From Clostridium sp. UBA4548 (GTDB lineage: Bacteria > Bacillota > Clostridia > Clostridiales > Clostridiaceae), in assembly GCF_002387895.1 (NCBI RefSeq), contig NZ_DGLI01000040.1:20440-30567 (forward strand): 10,128 nt of DNA, written 5' to 3'. Made by a program: the position numbers and the translations under genes. Under the pieces are notes generated by a model. The model ran no database searches, was not told where the DNA came from, and saw only the letters and a program-made list of their open reading frames with translations. Positions 1 to 5,714 of this stretch are shown here, in pieces (within the stretch, counting starts at the first letter, position 1; every line of letters begins with the position of its first letter).

Positions 1-50
1 GGTTATATTTTTAATATAATATTTACACTTTAATAAATTGTATGCCTTAA

Positions 51-767
51 TTATTGTTGTGGTATATAAATAACATCTCCAGCTTTTATAGCATTAACAT
101 TAGTTAATCCATTATGAGCTTTTATTTTTTCAATTGCTTCTGTCATAGCCATTTGTGGAAGTTGCTCTTTTGCAATTTTAAATAAGCTATCTCCAGATTT
201 AATTTCATACTTTTTACCTGTTTTAACGGCTTGAGCTGTTTCTTTGTTTTCTTCTTTTGCCTTATCTACTGTAGTAGAAGATGTTGCCTTACTTTCAAGA
301 GCCAATTCATAAGGAATAATTATTTTTTGCCCTTCAACTATAGTATTATCATTTTCTAGTTTATTTGTTTTTAATATTGTAGCTATAACCTCTTTAAAAT
401 CATGATTTGGCATGTAGGCTCTTGCTATACTATAAAGAGTATCATCTTTCTTCACTATATAAGAACCAGTTTTTACTTCATCTTTTTTAGTTTGTTGTCC
501 ATCATTACTTACTTCTGTATCTTCTACATTTTTTTGATTATTATCTGTGTCTTGTGTTCCATTGGAAGGTTTTTTATCTTCTGTAGTTTTTTCACCTTCT
601 TTAGCTTTATCTTCCTTCTTTTCAGCTTCTGTAGTAACTTGTTTCTTATCATCATCTTTGCTAGCAGTAGTATTGTTATCTCTTCCAATATAGCTAACTG
701 TTAAGAAAATACCCAAAAGTACTACGGCACATGTGATTGCTGTTATTATTTGTTTTTTAAATTTCAT
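51..767 (-). CDS. Membrane-anchored protein with two LysM domains
   Basis: This 238-residue protein probably binds cell-wall glycan (peptidoglycan N-acetylglucosamine) at the outer face of the membrane. Residues about 7-27 form one hydrophobic segment after a basic start (MKFKK), so it is a signal anchor rather than a cleaved signal. Residues about 28-100 are a very polar, low-complexity Lys/Glu/Asp/Thr linker. LysM domain 1 lies at about 102-153 (SYIVKKDDTLYSIA, ending VEGQKIIIPYE) and LysM domain 2 at about 186-237 (KYEIKSGDSLFKIA, ending KAGDVIYIPQQ), separated by a second charged linker. No hydrolase domain is present, so an enzymatic role is not supported. An in-frame GTG extends the frame to 833, but the ATG at 767 has an AAGAGGTG ribosome binding site (771-782) at good spacing and starts right before the anchor, so I chose it. 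The domain call is firm; the biological role is unknown. Confidence 0.85.
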   Translation of the reverse strand: MKFKKQIITAITCAVVLLGIFLTVSYIGRDNNTTASKDDDKKQVTTEAEKKEDKAKEGEKTTEDKKPSNGTQDTDNNQKNVEDTEVSNDGQQTKKDEVKTGSYIVKKDDTLYSIARAYMPNHDFKEVIATILKTNKLENDNTIVEGQKIIIPYELALESKATSSTTVDKAKEENKETAQAVKTGKKYEIKSGDSLFKIAKEQLPQMAMTEAIEKIKAHNGLTNVNAIKAGDVIYIPQQ

Positions 768-833
768 TCTTAACACCTCTTTATTTTTATAAGTTATACT
801 TAAATAATTAACAATTTTTAGTAAAATATACAC

Positions 834-1071
834 TAAATTGTAAATTATTTATAATTTATTTTATTTATTGGAAACTAAAATACAGCTCTTACTTATACAT
901 ATCTAATGTTAGCTCCATAAAGGCTTTATAAAGGACTTATATGGTACTTACTTTACTTTCAAACTTTAATATATATCTTTTACATATCTTTAAAAGGCAA
1001 CTTCCCTAGCAAATAACAGTCTATTGAAGTTACCTTTTTTATATATCATAGGCTAGAGTAATTAAGCTTCT
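834..1071. other. Intergenic region between the LysM gene and the ykuS-like gene
   Basis: This stretch has no gene. It holds the hairpin terminator at 993-1040 and, at 917-929, a short inverted repeat ATAAAG-G-CTTTAT. The promoter of the LysM gene should lie here on the minus strand, but no pair of elements stands out convincingly against the A+T-rich background. Confidence 0.5.
993..1040 (-). terminator. Hairpin terminator behind the ykuS-like gene, probably bidirectional
   Basis: The arms AAAGGCAACTTC (993-1004) and GAAGTTACCTTT (1026-1037) pair over 12 positions with one mismatch and enclose a 21-nt loop. On the minus strand the stem is followed by four U residues (995-992) and lies about 32 nt past the stop of the ykuS-like gene. 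On the plus strand it ends in six T residues (1035-1040), so it can also stop plus-strand transcription. It separates the ykuS-like gene from the LysM gene. Confidence 0.6.
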
Positions 1072-1335
1072 CTATTCCATTGAATTGTTTCTTTCTAACT
1101 GACTTTTTATATCCCTTGGAGTTAACCCATCAGCATTTATAATAGTAGCTGAAAAATCCGAATTTTGGATTCCCATAAAATTTGAATTTTCTCCTGTTAC
1201 AATTACTGCATCAAACTTATTAAGTACACTTGATGCATTTTTCTTTGTAGAATCAAATTCCCTAACATTATATCCCTCTTGATGTAAATAGCTTTTTACT
1301 GGATTTAAGCCTTTTTCAACTGCAATTTTCTTCAT
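1072..1335 (-). CDS. YkuS/UPF0180 family small protein
   Basis: This 87-residue cytoplasmic protein resembles the UPF0180 family (B. subtilis YkuS), whose function is unknown. Recognisable features in order are the start MKKIAVEKGLNPVKSYL, the beta-strand-like stretch YNVREFD, the segment FDAVIVTGENSNFMGIQ (the VTG...N.MGIQ signature, about residues 42-58), and the end ATIINADGLTPRDIKSQLE. Its length is normal for the family. The frame stays open upstream to a TTG at 1416. The ATG at 1335 has a strong GGAGGG ribosome binding site immediately upstream (around 1343-1348), and the family begins here, so the longer form was rejected. The gene stands alone between a terminator downstream and a divergent serine hydrolase gene. 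Nothing in the context reveals a function. Confidence 0.85.
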   Translation of the reverse strand: MKKIAVEKGLNPVKSYLHQEGYNVREFDSTKKNASSVLNKFDAVIVTGENSNFMGIQNSDFSATIINADGLTPRDIKSQLERNNSME

Positions 1336-1650
1336 TTTAATACCCTCCTCAATTACTGAATATTCTTTACATCCATAACTCTTGTCATTTAAATAAATTT
1401 TATTCACTGATATCAAAATTTAATAGAAAGTACATTTTTTCTTATAATTCTTAGAAGGTTTCTTCATATATATGTTGCAACAGTATTTCTACATTACTCA
1501 ACAAATTAAAAGTAACTTATATGAAAGAAAATACAAAAGGCTTTCATTATTTTTAAAAATCATTAATAAATCTTAATCGCATAATTGTTGTGTACCTATT
1601 TCCACTTTTGTCAATAATATTTAAATGTTATTAATTTATTATTAACTCTA

Positions 1651-1679
1651 TTGAATAAAATTTAAAATTTTTCTATAAT
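1651..1679 (+). promoter_or_regulatory. Sigma-A-type promoter of the serine hydrolase gene
   Basis: TTGAAT (1651-1656) and a perfect TATAAT (1674-1679) are separated by 17 bp, the preferred spacing. Transcription would begin near 1686, giving a leader of about 30 nt before the ATG at 1715, with a GAAGGGAG ribosome binding site (1701-1708). Confidence 0.7.
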
Positions 1680-1680
1680 T

Positions 1681-1698
1681 ATTGTAATTTGTTACAAT
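1681..1698 (+). promoter_or_regulatory. Inverted repeat at the predicted transcription start (possible operator)
   Basis: ATTGTAA (1681-1687), a TTTG spacer and TTACAAT (1692-1698) form a perfect 7-bp inverted repeat. It begins right after the -10 box and covers the predicted start site. This position suits a repressor operator, or a short 5' hairpin in the mRNA. The sequence is not the TACA..TGTA core of BlaI/MecI operators, and no regulator gene is adjacent, so the binding protein is unknown. Confidence 0.4.
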
Positions 1699-1714
1699 TC
1701 GAAGGGAGTTCTAA

Positions 1715-3049
1715 ATGAATATTAAGAAAAAGAAAAAAGCTAAATTGAAGATTTTACTTTCCCTATTTCTTCTTATAGCTTTTATAAGCACAAGTTTTTT
1801 ATATGTAAAAATGACTAAACTCAAACCTTCTAGTCCTAAGTCTTCTGTTCCTAAACCTTCTGTTGAGAGTAAGGAATCCGTTGAAAATAGCACTCCCCCC
1901 TCAACAAACAATGAATTAGTTGAAACTATTTTAAAAGCTTATCCAGAGAAATTTGAGAAAATATTAAAAAACAAAGATAAATATGATGTGCAAATTTTAT
2001 ATACCCAAATTGATAGAGCTACGGATGGTTCTGTTAAGTTTACTCAGAATGGCTTTAATATAGATAAGAACAAATATTTTTACCCTGCCAGTAGCATTAA
2101 ACTAGCTACGGCTCTTGTAGCTTTAGATAAGCTAAATAACCTTAACGTATCAGGTTTAAATAAATATACTTCATTAGAAGTTAAAAGCGGTCGCCAAAGT
2201 CAAAGCTTTCAAAATTCAGATCCTACCGCTAAAAATGGTAACCCTAGTATAGCCCAGTATATAAAAAAACTGCTTGTAGTTAGCGATAATGACTCCTATA
2301 ATAGACTTTATGAATTTATTGGGCAAGAAACCTTAAATGAAACGCTTTGGAAAAAGGGTTATAAGGATATCTTAATACGTCAACGTATTGCAGATGCTCC
2401 AATGACTGAAGAAAATAGATATACTAATCCTTTTGTGTTTTATGATGATAATGGCAAAGTTATATATGAACAACCTTTAGCTTATAATTCTAAGAAGTAT
2501 ACAAGTTTAATTCCAGAAGAAAATACTTTAAAAGGAACAAAACATGAAGAGAATGGAGCTATTATTGATGGACCTCATGACTTTTCAGAATCTAACTACG
2601 CTTCCATTGAAACCCTTCAAGAATTAATGAAGGCTGTAATGTTCCCAACATCTCTTCCAGAAAGTAAAAGATTTAATCTTAAGGAGGATGATTTAGATTA
2701 CTTAAAGAAATACCTAAGTACCTTACCTAAAGAATGTACTTATCCGTCTTATTCTCTTCCTGATAATTATGATAAGTACTTCATGTATGGTTCAAAAGAT
2801 ACAGCCATTCCAGCTAATATAGAGATCTATAATAAAATTGGTACTGCTTATGGTTATTTAATTGATAATGCTTATATTGTAGATACTAAAAATAATGTTG
2901 AGTTTTTGCTAACTGCAGTGATTCATTCTAATGAAGATGGCATATTTGCAGATTCTCACTTTACCCCTGAAAAGATTGGAATGCCTTTCTTAACTGACCT
3001 TGGCGATGTAATTTATAACTATGAACTTAATAAAAGAACTATTAAATAA
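1715..3049 (+). CDS. Membrane-anchored class A beta-lactamase-like serine hydrolase
   Basis: This 444-residue extracytoplasmic protein belongs to the penicillin-recognising serine hydrolases (Beta-lactamase2-type fold). A basic start (residues 1-12) and a hydrophobic segment at about 13-31 form a signal anchor; no lipobox Cys is present. A Ser/Pro/Lys-rich linker follows (about 35-65). The three active-site motifs are in order: S-x-x-K at S126-S-I-K129, S-D-N at 190-192, and K-x-G as K374-I-G376 (usually KTG). The spacing from SDN to KxG is longer than in standard class A enzymes (about 180 residues), so an inserted region at about 230-360 may shape the substrate site. It may act on peptidoglycan or on beta-lactams; resistance should not be assumed from the fold. 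It has its own promoter and terminator, so it is monocistronic. The ATG start is supported by GAAGGGAG at 1701-1708. Confidence 0.85.
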   Translation: MNIKKKKKAKLKILLSLFLLIAFISTSFLYVKMTKLKPSSPKSSVPKPSVESKESVENSTPPSTNNELVETILKAYPEKFEKILKNKDKYDVQILYTQIDRATDGSVKFTQNGFNIDKNKYFYPASSIKLATALVALDKLNNLNVSGLNKYTSLEVKSGRQSQSFQNSDPTAKNGNPSIAQYIKKLLVVSDNDSYNRLYEFIGQETLNETLWKKGYKDILIRQRIADAPMTEENRYTNPFVFYDDNGKVIYEQPLAYNSKKYTSLIPEENTLKGTKHEENGAIIDGPHDFSESNYASIETLQELMKAVMFPTSLPESKRFNLKEDDLDYLKKYLSTLPKECTYPSYSLPDNYDKYFMYGSKDTAIPANIEIYNKIGTAYGYLIDNAYIVDTKNNVEFLLTAVIHSNEDGIFADSHFTPEKIGMPFLTDLGDVIYNYELNKRTIK

Positions 3050-3071
3050 TTAACAAATTTATTTTGTAGGG

Positions 3072-3171
3072 CAACTTTGGAAACAGATTTGAATTGCTAT
3101 TATAGCAACTTATCTATGCTAAGCAAATGCAACTTAAAGAAGATGTGAGGTTTTAAGCTTCCAAAATGTTG
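3072..3171 (+). ncRNA. Candidate structured 3' UTR or small RNA
   Basis: An outer stem can form between CAACTTTGGAA (3072-3082) and TTCCAAA-AT-GTTG (3159-3171), 11 pairs with a 2-nt bulge. Inside it lie two hairpins: TTGCTA-TTA-TAGCAA (3094-3108) and CTTAAA/TTTAAG (3133-3138 and 3152-3157). Together they give a three-way-junction shape, directly followed by the strong terminator at 3181. The heptamer GCAACTT also occurs three times (3071, 3105, 3129). This is by-eye folding only. It could be a 3'-UTR-derived small RNA of the serine hydrolase mRNA, or simply chance pairing. Confidence 0.3.
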
Positions 3172-3180
3172 TTAAATAAT

Positions 3181-3227
3181 ATAACCCCCCTATGCTTTAA
3201 AATTAAAGTATAGGGGGGTTATATTTT
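3181..3227 (+). terminator. Long hairpin terminator of the serine hydrolase gene
   Basis: The arms 3181-3200 and 3203-3222 pair over 20 positions with a single G-U, including a run of six C-G pairs (CCCCCC/GGGGGG). This is striking in such A+T-rich DNA. ATTTT follows at 3223-3227 on the plus strand. It lies about 130 nt after the serine hydrolase stop and also blocks read-through from the convergent cluster. Confidence 0.8.
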
Positions 3228-3425
3228 AGGTAGTATAATCTGAAATTGTAATTATATATAAATAAATCCCTTGTAAATTTAAAATATTTTGTTTTAAGTG
3301 TTAAAATACTTAACTTTATTTTAATCCATAATATAGTTTATCTATAGATACCCAAGGTCTAAATTTATAATGAGCACAAAATATACCTTCATTTCTTTAA
3401 GAGCGCCTATAAAAGGTGTTTAAGG

Positions 3426-3629
3426 TTATATAACTGTATATCCTTTATCTTCAATAGAAGCTACTATATCATCTATATTAATAAAATAAGTATCATAAAC
3501 AATTTCCACTTCTTTATTCTCAGGTCGTATCTGACAAGCAAGAACTCCTTCATTATTAGATATAGCATTTCTAATTTTGCTTACATCTTTACAAGTTATC
3601 ATGTCACAAACCTTAAGTACGGCTTTCAT
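3426..3629 (-). CDS. Small heavy-metal-associated (HMA) fold protein lacking CxxC
   Basis: This 67-residue protein has the ferredoxin-like HMA pattern of copper chaperones. It has an N-terminal strand (KAVLKV), a helix (VSKIRNAI), the GVLACQI strand, EVEIVYDTYFI, a second helix (IDDIVASIEDKG) and the end YTVI. The usual metal loop M-x-C-x-x-C is replaced: lined up on the helix, M10-I-T12-C13-K-D15 puts Thr and Asp where the two Cys should be. Cys8, Cys13 and Cys32 remain at non-standard places. Classical Cu(I) chaperone activity is therefore doubtful. It lies 10 nt after ricT, with its ribosome binding site (AGGAGG, 3636-3641) overlapping the ricT stop, so the two are surely co-translated. 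A role with the Fe-S protein RicT is an inference from position only. Confidence 0.75.
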   Translation of the reverse strand: MKAVLKVCDMITCKDVSKIRNAISNNEGVLACQIRPENKEVEIVYDTYFINIDDIVASIEDKGYTVI

Positions 3630-3639
3630 CCTTTTCCTC

Positions 3640-4548
3640 CTAATTTTCTTTGAATAATTCTTTTATCATATCTGGGTCTTCAACTTGACCTTCAAGCTCC
3701 CTAATATCTACATCACTGATAATGTCTTCAAAGCTTCCTGAAATTAACTTTACGTCATTTATTTTGATAGCTATGATTTCATCTTCTCCATCCTTTATCT
3801 TAATTTTCACCTTTACAGATTCCTTAACTACACTATTTGCAATAACTTCTCCTGTTCCATAAGGTGTTTCTACAATTGATCCTACTTTCGGAAGCCTCTT
3901 TCTTATTTCTTCATAAGTCTCCTGCTCATAGTTTAGGCAGCACATAAGTCTTCCACATATCCCTGATATCTTAGTAGGATTAAGAGAAAGGTTTTGTTCC
4001 TTGGCCATTTTAATGGACACAGGTGCAAACTCCCCTAAAAACGTAGAACAACATAAGGTTCTTCCACAAGGTCCAAGGCCTCCTGTCATCTTAGCTTCAT
4101 CTCTTACACCAATTTGTCTTAACTCTATTCTAGTTCTAAATACAGCAGCTAAATCTTTAACTAATTCCCTGAAATCTACTCTTCCATCTGCTGTAAAATA
4201 AAAAATCACTTTATTATTATCAAAGGTGTATTCTACATCTATAAGCTTCATATTAAGCTGATGCTTCAATATCTTTTCTAAACAAAGCTGAAAAGCTTCT
4301 TCTTCCTTCTTTTTATTATCAGCATTTTTTTCTATGTCTTCAGGCTCAGCTTTTCTTACTACATTTTTCAATGGAGCTACTATATCAGCTTCGCTTATTT
4401 CTTTTATGCCGATAACACATTCTCCAAATTCTATTCCTCTTGCTGTTTCAACTACAACAAAGTCGCCTTTTTTTATTTCTAATCCATTAGGATTAAAATA
4501 ATATATCTTTCCTGCCTTTTTAAATCTTACTCCTATAACTGTTACCAT
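3640..4548 (-). CDS. ricT: RicT/YaaT, PSP1-domain regulator of RNA processing
   Basis: This 302-residue protein belongs to the PSP1/YaaT family. In B. subtilis RicT joins RicA and RicF in a complex that binds [4Fe-4S] clusters, assists RNase Y-dependent mRNA maturation and is needed for sporulation, competence and biofilm formation. The N-terminal half has the family opening (VTVIGVRFKKAGKIYYF) and the PSP1 core at about 60-150. The Cys-rich centre reads C161-GRTL-CC167 and C198-GRLM-CC204, the residues expected to include cluster ligands. The C-terminal part has PKVGSIVETPYGTGEV (220-235), a small beta-rich domain, and an acidic tail. Length is normal for clostridia (B. subtilis about 275). 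The ATG lies one base after the holB stop (TAA-A-ATG), with AGGAGG inside the end of holB, so translation is coupled. Confidence 0.92.
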   Translation of the reverse strand: MVTVIGVRFKKAGKIYYFNPNGLEIKKGDFVVVETARGIEFGECVIGIKEISEADIVAPLKNVVRKAEPEDIEKNADNKKKEEEAFQLCLEKILKHQLNMKLIDVEYTFDNNKVIFYFTADGRVDFRELVKDLAAVFRTRIELRQIGVRDEAKMTGGLGPCGRTLCCSTFLGEFAPVSIKMAKEQNLSLNPTKISGICGRLMCCLNYEQETYEEIRKRLPKVGSIVETPYGTGEVIANSVVKESVKVKIKIKDGEDEIIAIKINDVKLISGSFEDIISDVDIRELEGQVEDPDMIKELFKEN

Positions 4549-4549
4549 T

Positions 4550-5485
4550 TTAAGCCTCCTGTATTTTAAGTAACATTACTGTAAAGGTCAATGATAAATT
4601 AACATTCTTCTCTAGTGTTTTTCTTGTATCGTCTACAATACTAATAATATCATTTAATTTACTTAATGAAAACATGCTAGCTATCTCTTTAATATTTTGT
4701 AACTTATCTATGTTAATAATTAAGTTTTCATCCCCAATTTCTTTATAAATAATAGCATCTCTAAGAATTGTAATAATTATATTAATTACATCCTGCCAAG
4801 AGTCATTAAACTTACTAAAGTAATCTTCATACTTTAATAATTCTTCTGTGGATATATTACTTATATTTTTAAATATCTCTATTATCCCTTGCCTTATGTT
4901 ATTAAAATCTTCATTATGGATAAGCATTTCTGCCTTTCCTGGTATGCCATCACTAAAAGCTTGAAGAATTTTAATTTGTTCTTCATCTAAGCTCGAATAC
5001 TTGGTTTTTAAAAAGTCTCTTATTTCACTTTCCCTTAGGGGATTTAATCTATGAATCTGACATCTTGATTTAATTGTATCTAATATACTCTGTAAGTTTT
5101 CACAAAGTATAAAGATAAATACATTTTTAGGGGGTTCCTCTATAGTTTTTAACAAAGCATTTTGAGCTTGAGTTGTCATCTTATCCCCTTGATGAATTAT
5201 AATTACTTTCCTGTCTCCCTCGTAAGGCTTTTTATTTGTTTCCTCAGTAAGATCTCTTATTGCGCCAACACCTATAGAGCTCTTATTTTTTTCTACCGTC
5301 CAATGTACTATATCTATGTATTCCCTATTTTCATCTTTTCCAATCAATTTTATCGCAATTGCTGTAGCTAATGGGCTTTTACCTATACCATCATCACCGA
5401 CAAGAATATGAGCATGAGATATTCTATTATTATTAATTGCTCTTACAAAACTATTTAATATTTCACTATGTCCTATAATGCTCAC
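4550..5485 (-). CDS. holB: DNA polymerase III delta-prime subunit
   Basis: This 311-residue clamp-loader subunit helps place the beta clamp on DNA during replication. An AAA+ module covers about 1-150: the N-terminal IIGHSEI, a P-loop-like G30-DDGIG-K36-S37, and the strand VIIIHQGDKM (94-103) in place of a functional Walker B. QAQNALLKTIEEPP (106-119) follows, then the SRC motif at S140-R-C142 of sensor 1. The rest is helical (lid and collar). The four-Cys zinc module present in E. coli delta-prime between the P-loop and this region is absent; that stretch (50-90) has no Cys at all. As far as I recall this is common in clostridia. The start is GTG: the overlapping ATG (5487) runs straight into TGA, and AGGAGG (5491-5496) sits 5 nt upstream. 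A long gap full of inverted repeats precedes it. Confidence 0.92.
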   Translation of the reverse strand: MSIIGHSEILNSFVRAINNNRISHAHILVGDDGIGKSPLATAIAIKLIGKDENREYIDIVHWTVEKNKSSIGVGAIRDLTEETNKKPYEGDRKVIIIHQGDKMTTQAQNALLKTIEEPPKNVFIFILCENLQSILDTIKSRCQIHRLNPLRESEIRDFLKTKYSSLDEEQIKILQAFSDGIPGKAEMLIHNEDFNNIRQGIIEIFKNISNISTEELLKYEDYFSKFNDSWQDVINIIITILRDAIIYKEIGDENLIINIDKLQNIKEIASMFSLSKLNDIISIVDDTRKTLEKNVNLSLTFTVMLLKIQEA

Positions 5486-5502
5486 ATTTACCTCCTAAAT
5501 AT

Positions 5503-5545
5503 TAAATAATGTACAATAAGCCATGAGGTTATTGTACATTATTTA
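5503..5545. repeat. 17-bp perfect inverted repeat upstream of holB
   Basis: TAAATAATGTACAATAA (5503-5519) and its exact complement (5529-5545) flank a 9-nt loop GCCATGAGG. It ends 7 bp from the holB AGGAGG site on the minus strand. No U-run follows in that direction, so it is not an ordinary terminator. As RNA it would form a stable hairpin close to the holB ribosome binding site; as DNA its GTAC-centred arms could bind a protein. Confidence 0.7.
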
Positions 5546-5562
5546 GCTAGTTAGACATCTCC

Positions 5563-5604
5563 AAAAAAACAAATCAGTATAATCGTCTACTTTGTGTTAT
5601 ACTG
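5563..5604 (-). terminator. Terminator-like hairpin with U-run inside the yaaQ-holB gap
   Basis: Read on the minus strand, CAGTATAA (5604-5597) pairs with TTATACTG (5582-5575) over 8 bp around a 14-nt loop. ATTTG and seven T residues (5569-5563) follow. The stem is A+T-rich and the U-run is 6 nt away, so termination would be partial at best. That would fit an attenuator controlling read-through from tmk-yaaQ into holB-ricT. Confidence 0.35.
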
Positions 5605-5608
5605 CGTC

Positions 5609-5649
5609 AACAGAACCCTTAGATAGTTCTACTATCTAAGGCCCCTGTT
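5609..5649. repeat. Bipartite hairpin within the yaaQ-holB gap
   Basis: CCTTAGATAG (5617-5626) and CTATCTAAGG (5632-5641) pair perfectly over 10 bp around a 5-nt loop. Beyond a symmetric 3-by-3 internal loop the stem continues as AACAG (5609-5613) with CTGTT (5645-5649). Both halves are enclosed by the AGTTAGACA/TGTCTAACT repeat (5549-5557 and 5656-5664). A two-part stem with a symmetric internal loop is more typical of a folded RNA than of a protein operator. Confidence 0.6.
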
Positions 5650-5714
5650 TCCCCTTGTCTAACTGAAAATATCCTTCTCATCTTTCACTTGTTATTTATT
5701 TTCAGATGCTCTAA

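Larger units (their letters stand above)
1336..1714. other. Divergent intergenic region
   Basis: This stretch separates the ykuS-like gene (minus) from the serine hydrolase gene (plus). It contains the serine hydrolase promoter and palindrome, listed separately. It also has a perfect 10-bp palindrome TGTTGCAACA (1473-1482) and a small hairpin ATGAAAG/CTTTCAT (1521-1527 and 1541-1547) followed by TATTTTT. The hairpin looks like a weak plus-strand terminator, but no gene upstream would need it. I could not pick a convincing promoter for the ykuS-like gene. Confidence 0.5.
3050..3425. other. Convergent intergenic region with a folded stretch and terminators
   Basis: This stretch lies between the ends of the serine hydrolase gene (plus) and the HMA-fold gene (minus) and contains no gene. 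Positions 3072-3171 look folded and 3181-3227 is a strong terminator; both are listed separately. At 3294-3313, TTAAGTG/TACTTAA forms a 7-bp hairpin (one G-U) with T-rich flanks on both sides. It could be a weak terminator for the minus-strand cluster, but it is A+T-only and I am unsure. At 3400-3425 an imperfect repeat around CGCCT/AGGTG has no U-run. Confidence 0.5.
5486..5714 (-). other. yaaQ-holB gap rich in inverted repeats (candidate RNA element)
   Basis: In B. subtilis yaaR lies between yaaQ and holB; here 229 bp without a credible gene take its place. The gap holds at least five inverted repeats, given below in minus-strand order of transcription. They are CTGAAAATA/TATTTTCAG (5697-5705 with 5663-5671), an enclosing AGTTAGACA/TGTCTAACT pair (5656-5664 with 5549-5557), and inside it two hairpins (5609-5649 and 5575-5604). 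A 17-bp hairpin (5503-5545) comes last, just before the holB ribosome binding site. The first two stems share two bases, so they may compete. I matched it to no riboswitch class I know (checked by eye: TPP, SAM, FMN, purine, c-di-GMP, c-di-AMP/ydaO, preQ1, T-box). It could be a regulatory leader of holB-ricT, an embedded RNA, or a relic of a small mobile repeat. Confidence 0.55.

Noticed and set aside
402..704. Plus-strand open frame of 100 codons rich in Phe and Ile
   Set aside because: It is the antisense image of the Lys/Glu-rich linker of the LysM protein, with no ribosome binding site.
786..814. TTGTTA - 17 bp - TATAAA as the promoter of the LysM gene
   Set aside because: Transcription would begin inside the ribosome binding site, leaving almost no leader; chance matches are expected in A+T-rich DNA.
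768..833. Upstream GTG start extending the LysM protein by 22 residues
   Set aside because: The extension lacks a ribosome binding site, while the inner ATG has AAGAGGTG and directly precedes the membrane anchor.
3071..3135. CRISPR-like or tandem repeat made of GCAACTT
   Set aside because: Only three 7-bp copies at unequal spacing, without conserved flanks or cas genes.
4001..4201. Plus-strand open frame inside ricT
   Set aside because: It is antisense to the Cys-rich core of ricT and has no supporting signals.
5503..5545. Ordinary intrinsic terminator behind yaaQ
   Set aside because: The stem is perfect, but no U-run follows on the minus strand and the next feature is the holB ribosome binding site.
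5549..5664. Small mobile element (MITE) bounded by the AGTTAGACA/TGTCTAACT repeat
   Set aside because: No target-site duplication flanks it and no second copy exists in the window; internal hairpins fit a folded RNA at least as well.
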